Positions 1 through 7,518 of a stretch of 29,668 nucleotides of DNA are shown here, one piece after another. The translations under genes were made by a program, and so were the position numbers. Below the pieces are notes generated by a model. The model searched no databases. It saw only the letters and a list, made by a program, of their open reading frames with translations, and was not told where the DNA came from. Positions within the stretch are counted from its first letter, which is position 1. Each line of letters begins with the position of its first letter. This DNA comes from an uncultured Lachnospiraceae bacterium (GTDB lineage: Bacteria; Bacillota_A; Clostridia; Lachnospirales; Lachnospiraceae), in assembly GCA_910587495.1 (NCBI GenBank), contig CAJUMT010000018.1, positions 1 to 29,668 of the forward strand, given 5' to 3'.

Positions 1-222
1 CTGCCCTTTATAAAGAATCTCCCCTGATTTAATCCTGATATTAGACGGTCCTAACTTAAGGATCGATTTGGTCGCAACGCTTTTGCCGCTTCCCGACTCG
101 CCCACGATCCCGAAGACCTCCCCTTTTCCTATTGTAAACCCGGCGTTTTTTACCGCCCGCACTTCTCCCGCGTCCGTATCAAAAGAAACTTCCAGGTCTT
201 TTACCTCTAATAAATGCTCCAT
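1..222 (-). CDS. Peptide/nickel-type ABC transporter ATP-binding protein (DppD/OppD-like), N-terminal part only
   Basis: The first 74 codons of an ABC ATPase are present; the gene runs off the left edge of the window. The Walker A motif GESGSGKS is visible at about residues 38-45, followed by a KSILKL helix as in DppD/OppD/NikD subunits. The ATG at 222-220 is preceded by a strong AAAGGGGAG ribosome binding site and lies 13 bases after the stop of the upstream permease gene, so it belongs to the same operon. Known role of the family: cytoplasmic ATP hydrolysis that powers import through two membrane permeases. Signature and Walker B motifs are outside the window, so substrate class rests on the neighbouring permeases and binding protein. 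A second ATPase (DppF type) may follow beyond the edge but cannot be seen. Confidence 0.9.
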   Translation of the reverse strand, partial: MEHLLEVKDLEVSFDTDAGEVRAVKNAGFTIGKGEVFGIVGESGSGKSVATKSILKLGPSNIRIKSGEILYKGQ

Positions 223-235
223 GCCTCTCTCCCCT

Positions 236-1069
236 TTACTTCGGCTCATACACTTTTCTCACCACTTCTCCCAGATAATTAAAGCTGATAACCGTAAGAA
301 GAATCAGCATACCCGGAAAGACAGCCAGATACGGCGCGGTGGTCAGATACCTCTGGGAGCTGCTTAGCATACTTCCCCAGGAAGAAGTAGGCGGAATTAT
401 TCCCAATCCAAAAAAACTCATGGCCGATTCCATCAGAATTGCCTGTGCCACATTAATCGTGGCCGATACAATGACCGTCGGCATGATATTGGGCACAATG
501 TGGCGCAGAATCACTTTTCCCCGGCTCTGTCCGGAGATACGGCTGTACACCACATACTCTCTCTCTTTTAGCGAAAGCGTCTCTCCTCTGACGATTCTGG
601 CAATACTCATCCATGTGAGAAATCCGATGATCAGAACCACGTTTCTCACGCCCGCATCTAAATAAGCGTTCATAACCACCATAATCAGGAAGGTGGGAAG
701 ACTCATAAGCGCGTCTACCAGACGCATCAGCACAATATCCACAATCCCGCCGATAAAGCCGCTGACAGTTCCTACTGTTACGCCGATCAGCGTGGACAAA
801 ACCATTGCCAGAAAACCAATTAAAAGGGATGTCCTGCCGCCGTACAGGCATCTGGCCAGATAATCTCTTCCCATATCGTCCGTCCCGAACGGATGCGCCA
901 TACAGGGTCCCAAAAGCCGATCCGCAGCAGAGATTGCGTTAGGGTCCACCGGATATAAAGGCGCCAGTATAGCGGCCAGGGCAAATATAAGGATTAAGAC
1001 CAATCCGGCTATGGCAAGCCGGTTGGTCTTAAATCCCAGGATCAGGTTCTTTTTAAAATTCTCATTCAT
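236..1069 (-). CDS. Peptide/nickel-type ABC transporter permease, DppC/OppC family
   Basis: A 277-residue integral membrane protein with an N-terminal membrane segment at about residues 15-38 and then a block of about five more, the usual DppC layout. The short hydrophilic loop around residues 170-200 (GETLSLKEREYV then GQSRGKVILRHIVPN) is the EAA-type coupling loop that contacts the ATPase. The segment with HPFGTDDMGRD near residue 60 is typical of DppC-type permeases. It sits 31 bases downstream of the DppB-type permease and 13 bases upstream of the ATPase, so one polycistron is likely. Together these form a family-5 importer in the cytoplasmic membrane. Substrate (di/oligopeptide, nickel or another ligand) cannot be decided from the permease. 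Confidence 0.93.
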   Translation of the reverse strand: MNENFKKNLILGFKTNRLAIAGLVLILIFALAAILAPLYPVDPNAISAADRLLGPCMAHPFGTDDMGRDYLARCLYGGRTSLLIGFLAMVLSTLIGVTVGTVSGFIGGIVDIVLMRLVDALMSLPTFLIMVVMNAYLDAGVRNVVLIIGFLTWMSIARIVRGETLSLKEREYVVYSRISGQSRGKVILRHIVPNIMPTVIVSATINVAQAILMESAMSFFGLGIIPPTSSWGSMLSSSQRYLTTAPYLAVFPGMLILLTVISFNYLGEVVRKVYEPK

Positions 1070-1100
1070 ACCTTACCTCCAATGTACGCTTTTGCAGGCG

Positions 1101-2048
1101 TCAGCCCGCATGGCGGATCCTGGGATCCACAATCGTATACAAAATATCTGCCAGCAGATTACCGACCACAATCAAAAGCGCCGTCAGCATAGTGATTCCC
1201 ATGATCAGAGGATAGTCGAATGTGGTCACCGCCGTTACTGCCAGCTGTCCTGTTCCCGGCCAGGAAAATACCTGTTCGCAGATCATAGCGCCGGATACCA
1301 GCGACTGCAGGCTCATACCCAGAACTGTGATCATAGGCAGCATGGCGTTCTTTAACACATGTTTAAACAAAATTCCCGTCTCCGACATTCCATAGGCCGT
1401 CTGTACCATGACATAATCGGAGGACAATTCTGTAATGGTGCTGCTTCTAATATAACGGGTAAACTGCGCCATGTTTACAAAAGTCATGACAGAACAGGGC
1501 AGGATCAAATGCCGTACCAGGTCTAAAAAGGAGTTGTCCCCCTCAGAATGCATACCGATGCTGGGCAGCCATCCCAAATACACACTGAACAGGTAGATCA
1601 GGAGGATTCCAAACCAGAAATTGGGAATGGATATGCCCACATAAGACAACACGCTGGTAATCTTATCCAAAATCCCGTTCTTGTATTTTCCGGAAAACAG
1701 CCCCAGCGGAATGGATAAAATCACTGCCAGCAAAAGGCTCGTCCCCATCAGACAGACTGTAGCCGGAAGCCTCTCCAGTATCTGGGATAAAACTGGACGC
1801 ATATTGACAAGAGAATATCCGAAATTTCCCCGCAGTATATTTCCAAGCCAGATAAAGTACTGTACATACAGCGGTTTGGTAAGGCCCAGATTTTCCCTTA
1901 AAGTTTCTATGTATGCCTCGCTCATGTTCGGCTGGACATAGGTCATGACCGGATCTCCCGGCGCCGCCTTTACCAGCACAAAACATAAGATCGAGACTAT
2001 AAACATAATCAAGACTGACTGAAGCAGTTTGCTTAAAACTTTTCTCAT
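1101..2048 (-). CDS. Peptide/nickel-type ABC transporter permease, DppB/OppB family
   Basis: A 315-residue permease. The N-terminal segment at about residues 9-29 is followed by a periplasm-facing region with PGDPV and LGLTKPLYVQY, hallmarks of DppB/OppB proteins, then about five further membrane helices. The EAA-type loop lies near residues 205-235 (SSDYVMVQTAYGMSE then HVLKNAMLP). The C-terminal ADILYTIVDPRIR is the usual family ending. The start ATG at 2048 has AGAGG five bases upstream, and this site overlaps the stop codon of the binding-protein gene, so the two are probably translationally linked. It partners with the DppC-type permease immediately downstream. Confidence 0.94.
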   Translation of the reverse strand: MRKVLSKLLQSVLIMFIVSILCFVLVKAAPGDPVMTYVQPNMSEAYIETLRENLGLTKPLYVQYFIWLGNILRGNFGYSLVNMRPVLSQILERLPATVCLMGTSLLLAVILSIPLGLFSGKYKNGILDKITSVLSYVGISIPNFWFGILLIYLFSVYLGWLPSIGMHSEGDNSFLDLVRHLILPCSVMTFVNMAQFTRYIRSSTITELSSDYVMVQTAYGMSETGILFKHVLKNAMLPMITVLGMSLQSLVSGAMICEQVFSWPGTGQLAVTAVTTFDYPLIMGITMLTALLIVVGNLLADILYTIVDPRIRHAG

Positions 2049-2057
2049 AGGTTCCTC

Positions 2058-3698
2058 TTAGTTGACTGCATATAATTTCGAGTAGTCAAGATAGATGGTC
2101 TGAAGCAGGAAATCGTCAAATCCTCCGAAATCATCCGACATAGCATAGAAGCCGTTGGAATAGGAGATCGTATAAATATACTGATTATCGTTGATCCTGT
2201 TTTGTATCTCTTTGTAAATAGCTTCTCTCTCAGCTCCGTCCGGAACAGAAAGTCCTTTTAACCACATGGCATCCAGTTCGCTGTCCTTGACGTTGGAAGT
2301 GTTGCTGCGGCTGTCTGACTGGATGATATCACCATAAAGACTCGGCTCGGCGCCAAGCTCCCAGTTTTGGAGTACCAAGTCATAAGCAGAGCTTCCCATC
2401 TCTTTCACCGTATTCTTATAGACAGAATCCTCCTGGGGATTCAACTCTACCGTAATACCCACTTCCGCAAGCTTCGACTGCACATAGAGTGCTTCTTTTT
2501 CCATCTCGTCGGCTGCCGTAGAATACAAAAGGTTAAAACTTAAGTTGGACGCGCCGGCAGACGCAAGAAGCTCTTTCGCCTTTTCAGGATCATTGTCATA
2601 TTTGGTCAGACTGTCGTCATAGTAGAGCGTATCCGGCGTAAGGACGGAATATGCCGGCTGTGCAAAATCAGTAGAATTATAAGCAAAAGTAATCAGCTCT
2701 TCTTTGTTAAGCGCATAAGCAATCGCCTGGCGGATCTCTGTTTTTGCCAGATCTTTATTCATCTCATTCATGCCCATGGCGTTTACCTGTCCTGAATTGT
2801 AGTGGTTGATCGTCACATTTTCAATGGCGTCCACAGCCGCATAATCGTCGCTGCCGATGGTCAGGGCGTCGATGTCTCCGCTTTGCAGCGCCGCGATCGC
2901 TGTATTTGTGTCTTTGATGACACGGAAAATGATCTGATCCAGATTCGGTGCGCCGCCCAGGTAATTGTCAAAACGCTCTACCACATAAGACTGCCCTGAT
3001 GCATAAGATACATATTTATAAGGTCCGCTTCCCACCGGCTCAAAATTCAGTTCACTCTCTCCTATATTGGAAACACCGTCATAAATATGCATAGGAATGC
3101 AGTAGATCTGGCTTAAACTTCCAAGGAAACCTGTGTTGGCTGTCTGAAACGTGATCGTCGCGGTCAGGTCGTCCGTCTTCTCTGTGACTGCCGCATTACC
3201 TTCAGAATCATAACCGTAAGTAGAATAAGGCACTGCCTGCGCCTCGTCTAACAGCGTCGTCATGGAAAAGACAATATCGTCCGCGGTGATTGCTTCCCCG
3301 TCATGCCAGGTAAGTCCTTCTTTTAATTTCAGCGTAAACTGTGTGGACTCTTCATTGGCTTCCACGCTCTCCAAAAGTCCGTTTCCGTAATAGACTTCTC
3401 CGTCCACGATCTCAAAGAACGGGCTGTACATGGACTGCATGATCGTAAAGCTGTTTAAATCCGTCACATACAAAGGATTAATGTTCAGAGGATCCGCGCT
3501 GACGCGAATAACGATGGAATTGTCCGCAGCCGCCGCATCGCCTGTATCCGCAGGCGCATCCTGACTCTCTTCCGCCGCCGGTTCGGCATCCGGCGCAGGC
3601 GTGTCAGAAGCAGGCGCTTTGCCGCAGGCTGACAGACTCATCACCCCCAGGATCATAGCTGTTGTCAGTGACAATGATTTTAAAAGTTTCTTTTTCAT
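2058..3698 (-). CDS. Family-5 (peptide/nickel-type) extracellular solute-binding lipoprotein
   Basis: A 546-residue secreted binding protein. It has a lysine-rich N-terminus, a hydrophobic core and a lipobox LSAC with the lipidated Cys at residue 25, then an Ala/Asp/Glu/Pro-rich linker to about residue 60. The mature part shows SBP family 5 features: LKEGLTWHDGEAITADDIVFS near residues 125-145 and an ALNKEEL segment in the second half. It captures the ligand outside the membrane and delivers it to the two permeases encoded downstream. The start codon overlaps the stop of the TtcA-like gene as ATGA, with a GGGAGAAC ribosome binding site inside that gene, so expression is coupled to a sulfur-transfer enzyme. 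The family includes peptide, nickel and opine binders; sequence by eye does not decide between them. Confidence 0.93.
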   Translation of the reverse strand: MKKKLLKSLSLTTAMILGVMSLSACGKAPASDTPAPDAEPAAEESQDAPADTGDAAAADNSIVIRVSADPLNINPLYVTDLNSFTIMQSMYSPFFEIVDGEVYYGNGLLESVEANEESTQFTLKLKEGLTWHDGEAITADDIVFSMTTLLDEAQAVPYSTYGYDSEGNAAVTEKTDDLTATITFQTANTGFLGSLSQIYCIPMHIYDGVSNIGESELNFEPVGSGPYKYVSYASGQSYVVERFDNYLGGAPNLDQIIFRVIKDTNTAIAALQSGDIDALTIGSDDYAAVDAIENVTINHYNSGQVNAMGMNEMNKDLAKTEIRQAIAYALNKEELITFAYNSTDFAQPAYSVLTPDTLYYDDSLTKYDNDPEKAKELLASAGASNLSFNLLYSTAADEMEKEALYVQSKLAEVGITVELNPQEDSVYKNTVKEMGSSAYDLVLQNWELGAEPSLYGDIIQSDSRSNTSNVKDSELDAMWLKGLSVPDGAEREAIYKEIQNRINDNQYIYTISYSNGFYAMSDDFGGFDDFLLQTIYLDYSKLYAVN

Positions 3699-4546
3699 AT
3701 TTGTTCTCCCTTCTCCCTGTCATAGTCATCCAGGAAACAATACTGCTTATCCCCTTTGTGGTATCCGATAACTGTGTTCAGGTTGATATTGTGTACACTG
3801 TTAAAAATATTATGTTCGATCACATCACTGGTCTTTCTGAAATGTGCGATCAGTTCTTTCATTTCATCCCTTTTGGAAAGCTTCTCTGTGCCGCAGGCAG
3901 CGCAATTCTCCGTAAAACGGCAGGCACACTGGATAAACTTAAGGCCATGGTAATCTCTCCACGCTTTGATATCCGCTTCCTTTACCATATACATAGGGCG
4001 GATCAGTTCCATGCCCTCAAAGTTCTGGCTGTGAAGCTTCGGCATCATCGTCTCCACTTTTCCGCTGTAGAGCATCCCCATCAGCACTGTCTCGATCATG
4101 TCATCGAAGTGGTGTCCAAGGGCGATTTTATTACAGCCCAGCTCTTTTGCATGGGAATAAAGATATCCCCTGCGCATCCGGGCGCACAGATAACAGGGAT
4201 TTTGATCAATGCCTTCCACTATATTGAAAATATCGCTTTCGAACACCGTAAGCGGAATGCCCAGAAGATGGGCATTTTCCTGTATGAGTTTCCAGTTTTC
4301 CTCTTTGTACCCCGGATTCATCACCAGGAAGACAAGCTCAAAGCGAACCGGCCCGTGCCTTTCAAGTTCCTGCAAAAGCTTCGCCATCAACATGGAATCT
4401 TTTCCGCCGGAGATACAGGCGGCGATTTTATCTCCTTCTTGGATCAGCTCATACTGCTTAATGGCTTTGGTGAAATTCCGCCAGATGGGTTTTCTGAACT
4501 TCTTGATCAGGCTTCTTTCGATCTCCTTTGTCTTTTCCGACATCAT
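3695..4546 (-). CDS. TtcA-family PP-loop ATPase (tRNA thiolation-type sulfur transferase)
   Basis: A 283-residue ATP-pyrophosphatase. The PP-loop SGGKDS is at residues 46-51. A CxxC pair follows at Cys118/Cys121 and a second Cys-rich cluster at Cys207, Cys209, Cys215 and Cys218. TtcA proteins use a CxxC plus a third Cys to hold a [4Fe-4S] cluster that carries sulfur to C32 of tRNA; the first pair and one of the later Cys fit that pattern. The motif LGHHFDDMIET (143-153) is also typical. The longer reading frame begins at GTG 4555, but the AAAGG site sits only three bases from that GTG, so the ATG at 4546 is preferred (4543 also possible). It follows tcdA by 18 bases and overlaps the transporter lipoprotein gene by four. 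Its exact tRNA or other sulfur acceptor is not shown by the sequence. Confidence 0.88.
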   Translation of the reverse strand: MMSEKTKEIERSLIKKFRKPIWRNFTKAIKQYELIQEGDKIAACISGGKDSMLMAKLLQELERHGPVRFELVFLVMNPGYKEENWKLIQENAHLLGIPLTVFESDIFNIVEGIDQNPCYLCARMRRGYLYSHAKELGCNKIALGHHFDDMIETVLMGMLYSGKVETMMPKLHSQNFEGMELIRPMYMVKEADIKAWRDYHGLKFIQCACRFTENCAACGTEKLSKRDEMKELIAHFRKTSDVIEHNIFNSVHNINLNTVIGYHKGDKQYCFLDDYDREKGEQI

Positions 4547-4564
4547 ACATTCCACTTGCCTTTA

Positions 4565-5296
4565 CTACCTTTCTGCCTTTCTGACCGTTAAATCCTTTAT
4601 CACCTCCCCCGCGATGATAAGCCCTGCCACAGGAGGAACAAACGCGCAGCTTCCGGGAACCGGTCTTTTTCTGTGCTCCGGACTGCCAGCATCGGACAAA
4701 CTTTTGGGGGACAGCGGCGGCTCCGTGGAGTATACAACTTTTAGGCTGCGAATCCCGCGCTTTCTGAGTTCTCTTCTCATGACTTTTGCCAAAGGGCAGA
4801 CAGAGGTCTCATAGATATCCGCCACCTGAAAGGCCCCGGGGTCCAGCTTATTACCAGCGCCCATGGAACTGATGATGGGCGTGCCGCTTTCTGCCGCCTG
4901 CTGCGCCAGCATAAGCTTCCCTGTCACTGTATCGATGGCGTCCACCACATAATCATAGTCCGAAAACGAAAACTGTCCTGCTGTATCCGGCATGTAAAAG
5001 ACCTTATACACATTTACTTTTGCATAAGGATTGATCAAATGGACGCGTTCTGCCGCCACATCCACCTTGTATCTTCCCACTGTATCTTCGGCGGCAATGA
5101 TCTGACGGTTGATATTGCTTATGCATACTTTGTCATTGTCAATCAGATCCAGCGTTCCCACACCGCTTCTTGCCAGCGCTTCCACCGTATAGCCGCCCAC
5201 GCCGCCGATCCCGAAGACCGCCACTCTGGCCTTTTTAAGGCGTTCCATATGCCCGCTGCCTAAAAGCAGTTCTGTCCTTGCAAATCTTTCCGCCAT
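4565..5296 (-). CDS. tcdA: tRNA threonylcarbamoyladenosine dehydratase, TcdA/CsdL family
   Basis: An E1-like (ThiF/MoeB-fold) enzyme of about 243 residues. The nucleotide-binding motif GIGGVG is at residues 29-34, after RTELLLG, the usual TcdA N-terminus; DLIDNDKVCISNINRQI at about 50-66 is the ATP-binding segment. The family dehydrates t6A37 to cyclic ct6A37 in ANN-decoding tRNAs. A longer GTG start at 5308 overlaps the larE stop as GTGA, but AGGG five bases before the ATG at 5296, and family N-termini, favour the shorter form. Its C-terminal part SCAFVPPVAGLIIAGEVIKDL is typical of Firmicute members. It is wedged between two PP-loop sulfur-transfer genes, giving a tRNA-modification flavour to this part of the operon. 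Confidence 0.92.
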   Translation of the reverse strand: MAERFARTELLLGSGHMERLKKARVAVFGIGGVGGYTVEALARSGVGTLDLIDNDKVCISNINRQIIAAEDTVGRYKVDVAAERVHLINPYAKVNVYKVFYMPDTAGQFSFSDYDYVVDAIDTVTGKLMLAQQAAESGTPIISSMGAGNKLDPGAFQVADIYETSVCPLAKVMRRELRKRGIRSLKVVYSTEPPLSPKSLSDAGSPEHRKRPVPGSCAFVPPVAGLIIAGEVIKDLTVRKAER

Positions 5297-5304
5297 CCGC
5301 ACCC

Positions 5305-6120
5305 TCACAACCCTTCGTTCATGCTTCCGGTCCGATACCCTTTAAGGTCCACCGATACATAAGTAAACCCAAACGCCGCAAATTTTTCTGACACTTCTCT
5401 TCTGATTCCGTCTTCAAAAATACGCGCAGAGTCTTCAGGCGGCAGTTCGATCCGGGCGGCGTTCCCATGGACGCGCACCCGCATCTGAGAAAATCCGTGA
5501 TCCATAAGGATCTGTTCCGCCTGATCCACCATGGAAAGCTTCTCTTTTGTGATCGTCTCTCCATAAACGAACCGGGAAGCCAGGCAGGCAAAAGACGGCT
5601 TGTCCCAAGTTGGAAGCCCCATCCGCGCAGACAGTTTCCTGATGTCGCTTTTTGTAAGACCCGCCTCTTTAAGAGGGCTTCTGATCCCCAGCTCTTCCAC
5701 CGCCTTAAGTCCCGGACGGTAGTCCCCCAGGTCATCCATGTTAGAGCCTTCCGCCAGTACAAACATTCCTGCCGCTTCGGCCTTCTGTTTCAGCTTTCCC
5801 ATCAGCGCTTTTTTGCAGATATAGCACCGGTCTTTGGGATTTTCTGAAATGCCTTCGATTGCCAGCGCCTCCACCTGACATAAGATCTGCCGGATTCCTT
5901 CTTTCTCACAGAACGCCTGGGATTCTTTTATCTCCCTTGGCGGAACAAATTCCGAGCAGGCCGTAACCGCTATGGCATTTTCTCCTAAAACCTCCTGCGC
6001 CGTTTTTAACAAAAATGTAGAATCCACCCCACCGGAAAAGGCGACGGCGACTTTTTCAAGCATAGAAAGATCGTCTTTTAATTTTTGGAATTTTTCATCC
6101 AGAATTTTTTCCGTCTCCAT
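5305..6120 (-). CDS. larE: LarE-type ATP-dependent sulfur transferase
   Basis: A 271-residue PP-loop protein matching LarE in length and order: SGGVDS at residues 29-34, NMDDLGDYRPGLKA at 128-140, KPSFACLASR at 174-183, and RVRVHGNAARIELP near the C-terminus. In LarE the Cys of the ACLASR motif (Cys179 here) delivers sulfur to a pyridinium dicarboxylate precursor of the nickel-pincer cofactor. This protein also has a CxxC at Cys99/Cys102, which suggests the three-cysteine, [4Fe-4S]-binding subtype; that is an inference from cysteine placement. No larA, larB or larC lies in the window. A longer frame exists upstream, but the ATG at 6120 has AAGGGG six to seven bases before it and gives the family length. 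It probably overlaps or abuts tcdA. Confidence 0.9.
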   Translation of the reverse strand: METEKILDEKFQKLKDDLSMLEKVAVAFSGGVDSTFLLKTAQEVLGENAIAVTACSEFVPPREIKESQAFCEKEGIRQILCQVEALAIEGISENPKDRCYICKKALMGKLKQKAEAAGMFVLAEGSNMDDLGDYRPGLKAVEELGIRSPLKEAGLTKSDIRKLSARMGLPTWDKPSFACLASRFVYGETITKEKLSMVDQAEQILMDHGFSQMRVRVHGNAARIELPPEDSARIFEDGIRREVSEKFAAFGFTYVSVDLKGYRTGSMNEGL

Positions 6121-6136
6121 ATATACCCCTTTTGGT

Positions 6137-6412
6137 CTACTCGTCCCATCCGTCCGTAAAACGAATATTGACGCATATATTCCTGACAATCTCCTCTTCT
6201 TTGAGTGTCAGATCCCGGACATCGGTAACAGGCGGAAGCTGCCCGTCCTCTTCGGAAAGCTCCAGCTCAATCCAGTTACAGGCGGCTTCATTGGCCTTTT
6301 CCACCGTGTCTTCCACCGTATCCGCCTCAGCTTCGCAGCATTCCAGATCTGGAAACACAGCTTTATAGCCGCGGTCTGTTTTACTAATAACCGCCGGATA
6401 TGTGAATTTCAT
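6137..6412 (-). CDS. HicB-like antitoxin-domain protein, no HicA partner visible
   Basis: A 91-residue protein beginning with MKFTYPAVISKTDRGYKAVFPDL, the HicB partial-RNase-H-fold signature (a beta strand, then Y-x-V-x-F-P-D-L), followed by an acidic helix (ADTVEDTVEKANEA). HicB proteins usually neutralise the small HicA mRNA interferase and may autoregulate. Here there is neither a HicA-like reading frame next to it nor a clear C-terminal DNA-binding ribbon-helix-helix; the last 35 residues are acidic. It lies 16 bases after hydE and 16 bases before larE on the same strand, with AGGAG upstream. A solitary HicB-fold regulator or adaptor is the best description; an actual antitoxin role is unproven. 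Confidence 0.8.
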   Translation of the reverse strand: MKFTYPAVISKTDRGYKAVFPDLECCEAEADTVEDTVEKANEAACNWIELELSEEDGQLPPVTDVRDLTLKEEEIVRNICVNIRFTDGWDE

Positions 6413-6428
6413 CTGTCCTACGCTCCTT

Positions 6429-7466
6429 TCACAGCGCGTCCCCGCGCTCGCTTACGATCCGATACCCTGCACTTTCTACTCTGCGGGCAAGACATTCTTT
6501 ACACTGCGCCGCCTCTTCGCCGGTACAGATCTTGTTGTCATACAGATCGTACTGTCTGCGGTTCTTCACCGGAGATAAATTGGGCATAACCACATTGGCG
6601 CCCACAGACAGGCCCTTTTCCCGGCCTTTTGGATCCAATGTCCCAAGAGCTGTCGTGGCAGGCAGAAGCACCTTGGGTAAAAGTATACGGATCACGGATA
6701 AGAGAAACAGCGTAAGCGCCACGCTCCCGGCCTCTTCATCTGCGAACCGGGTATCATGATGGGGAATAAAAGGTCCGATTCCGACCATCTGAGGGTCCAA
6801 TTCCTTTAAAAAGACCAGGTCTTCTGCCAGACATTCTTTCGTCTGGTAAGGCGCGCCCACCATAAATCCGGCGCCCACCTGATACCCCAGCGCTTTCAAA
6901 TCATACAAACACTGCTTACGCGCCTTAAGGCTCATAGCCGCGGGATGAAGCTTCCCGTAATGGGCTTCATTGGCAGTTTCATGGCGCAGCAAGTATCGGT
7001 CCGCTCCGGCCTCCTTGAACCTCTTGTAGCTTTCATAAGATTTTTCTCCGACAGACAAGGTAATCGCGCAGTCCGGATACCTTTTTCGGATCGCACGGAT
7101 CATATCCTCCATCCGCTCATCCGTAAACCACACGTCCTCACCGCCCTGAAGGACAAATGTGCGGAACCCAAGCGCATATCCTTTCTCGCAGCAGGATAAA
7201 ATCTCTTCTTTGGACAGGCGGTAACGCACGGCGTTCTTGTTGCCGCATCGAATCCCGCAGTAGTAGCAATTGTTTTTGCAGTAATTGGTAAATTCGATCA
7301 ACCCTCTTAAGTAAACCTTATCTCCATAATACGCTTTTCGTATTCGCACCGCTTCTTTCGTAAGCTTCTCTACTGACTCCCGATCTTCGACGCAGTCAAG
7401 AAGTTCCCTGTACCCTTCTTTTGTCAGATTCGGATTCTGTAAAAATCTCTCTACTATCTCTCTCAT
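6429..7466 (-). CDS. hydE: [FeFe]-hydrogenase H-cluster maturation radical SAM protein HydE
   Basis: A 345-residue radical-SAM enzyme. The SAM-cluster motif C63-x3-C67-x2-C70 (FTNYCKNNCYYCGIR) is preceded by the YLRGLIEF segment typical of HydE. TFVLQGGED, MVGAPYQTKECLAEDL and GPFIPHHDT are also HydE features, and the length fits the family. HydE acts with HydF and HydG to build the diiron subcluster of [FeFe]-hydrogenase in the cytoplasm; neither hydF, hydG nor the hydrogenase is in this window. The ATG at 7466 is chosen because a GTG at 7505 would lie inside the promoter spacer. The AGGAG at about 7484-7480 is 13 bases from the ATG, a rather long spacing. It appears to open the nine-gene run that ends at the transporter ATPase. 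Confidence 0.92.
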   Translation of the reverse strand: MREIVERFLQNPNLTKEGYRELLDCVEDRESVEKLTKEAVRIRKAYYGDKVYLRGLIEFTNYCKNNCYYCGIRCGNKNAVRYRLSKEEILSCCEKGYALGFRTFVLQGGEDVWFTDERMEDMIRAIRKRYPDCAITLSVGEKSYESYKRFKEAGADRYLLRHETANEAHYGKLHPAAMSLKARKQCLYDLKALGYQVGAGFMVGAPYQTKECLAEDLVFLKELDPQMVGIGPFIPHHDTRFADEEAGSVALTLFLLSVIRILLPKVLLPATTALGTLDPKGREKGLSVGANVVMPNLSPVKNRRQYDLYDNKICTGEEAAQCKECLARRVESAGYRIVSERGDAL

Positions 7467-7483
7467 ACAATGTCTTTTTCTCC

Positions 7484-7518
7484 TACACCAGTATACCCTG
7501 TTCACAGATATCCGTCAA
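7484..7518 (-). promoter_or_regulatory. Sigma-A promoter of the hydE operon
   Basis: On the minus strand TTGACG (7518-7513) and TATACT (7495-7490) are separated by exactly 17 bases. The -35 starts at the base after the stop codon of the aldehyde dehydrogenase gene. Transcription would begin near 7484, leaving a leader of under 20 bases before the hydE ATG with the AGGAG at its very 5' end. Confidence 0.72.

Noticed and set aside
2058..3698. Calling the binding lipoprotein a nickel-binding NikA
   Set aside because: The LarE neighbour makes nickel tempting, but the family also binds peptides and I see no decisive nickel-ligand pattern.
6121..6189. Longer start for LarE at 6189
   Set aside because: It would overlap the HicB-like gene and give an N-terminus not seen in LarE; the ATG at 6120 has a clear binding site.
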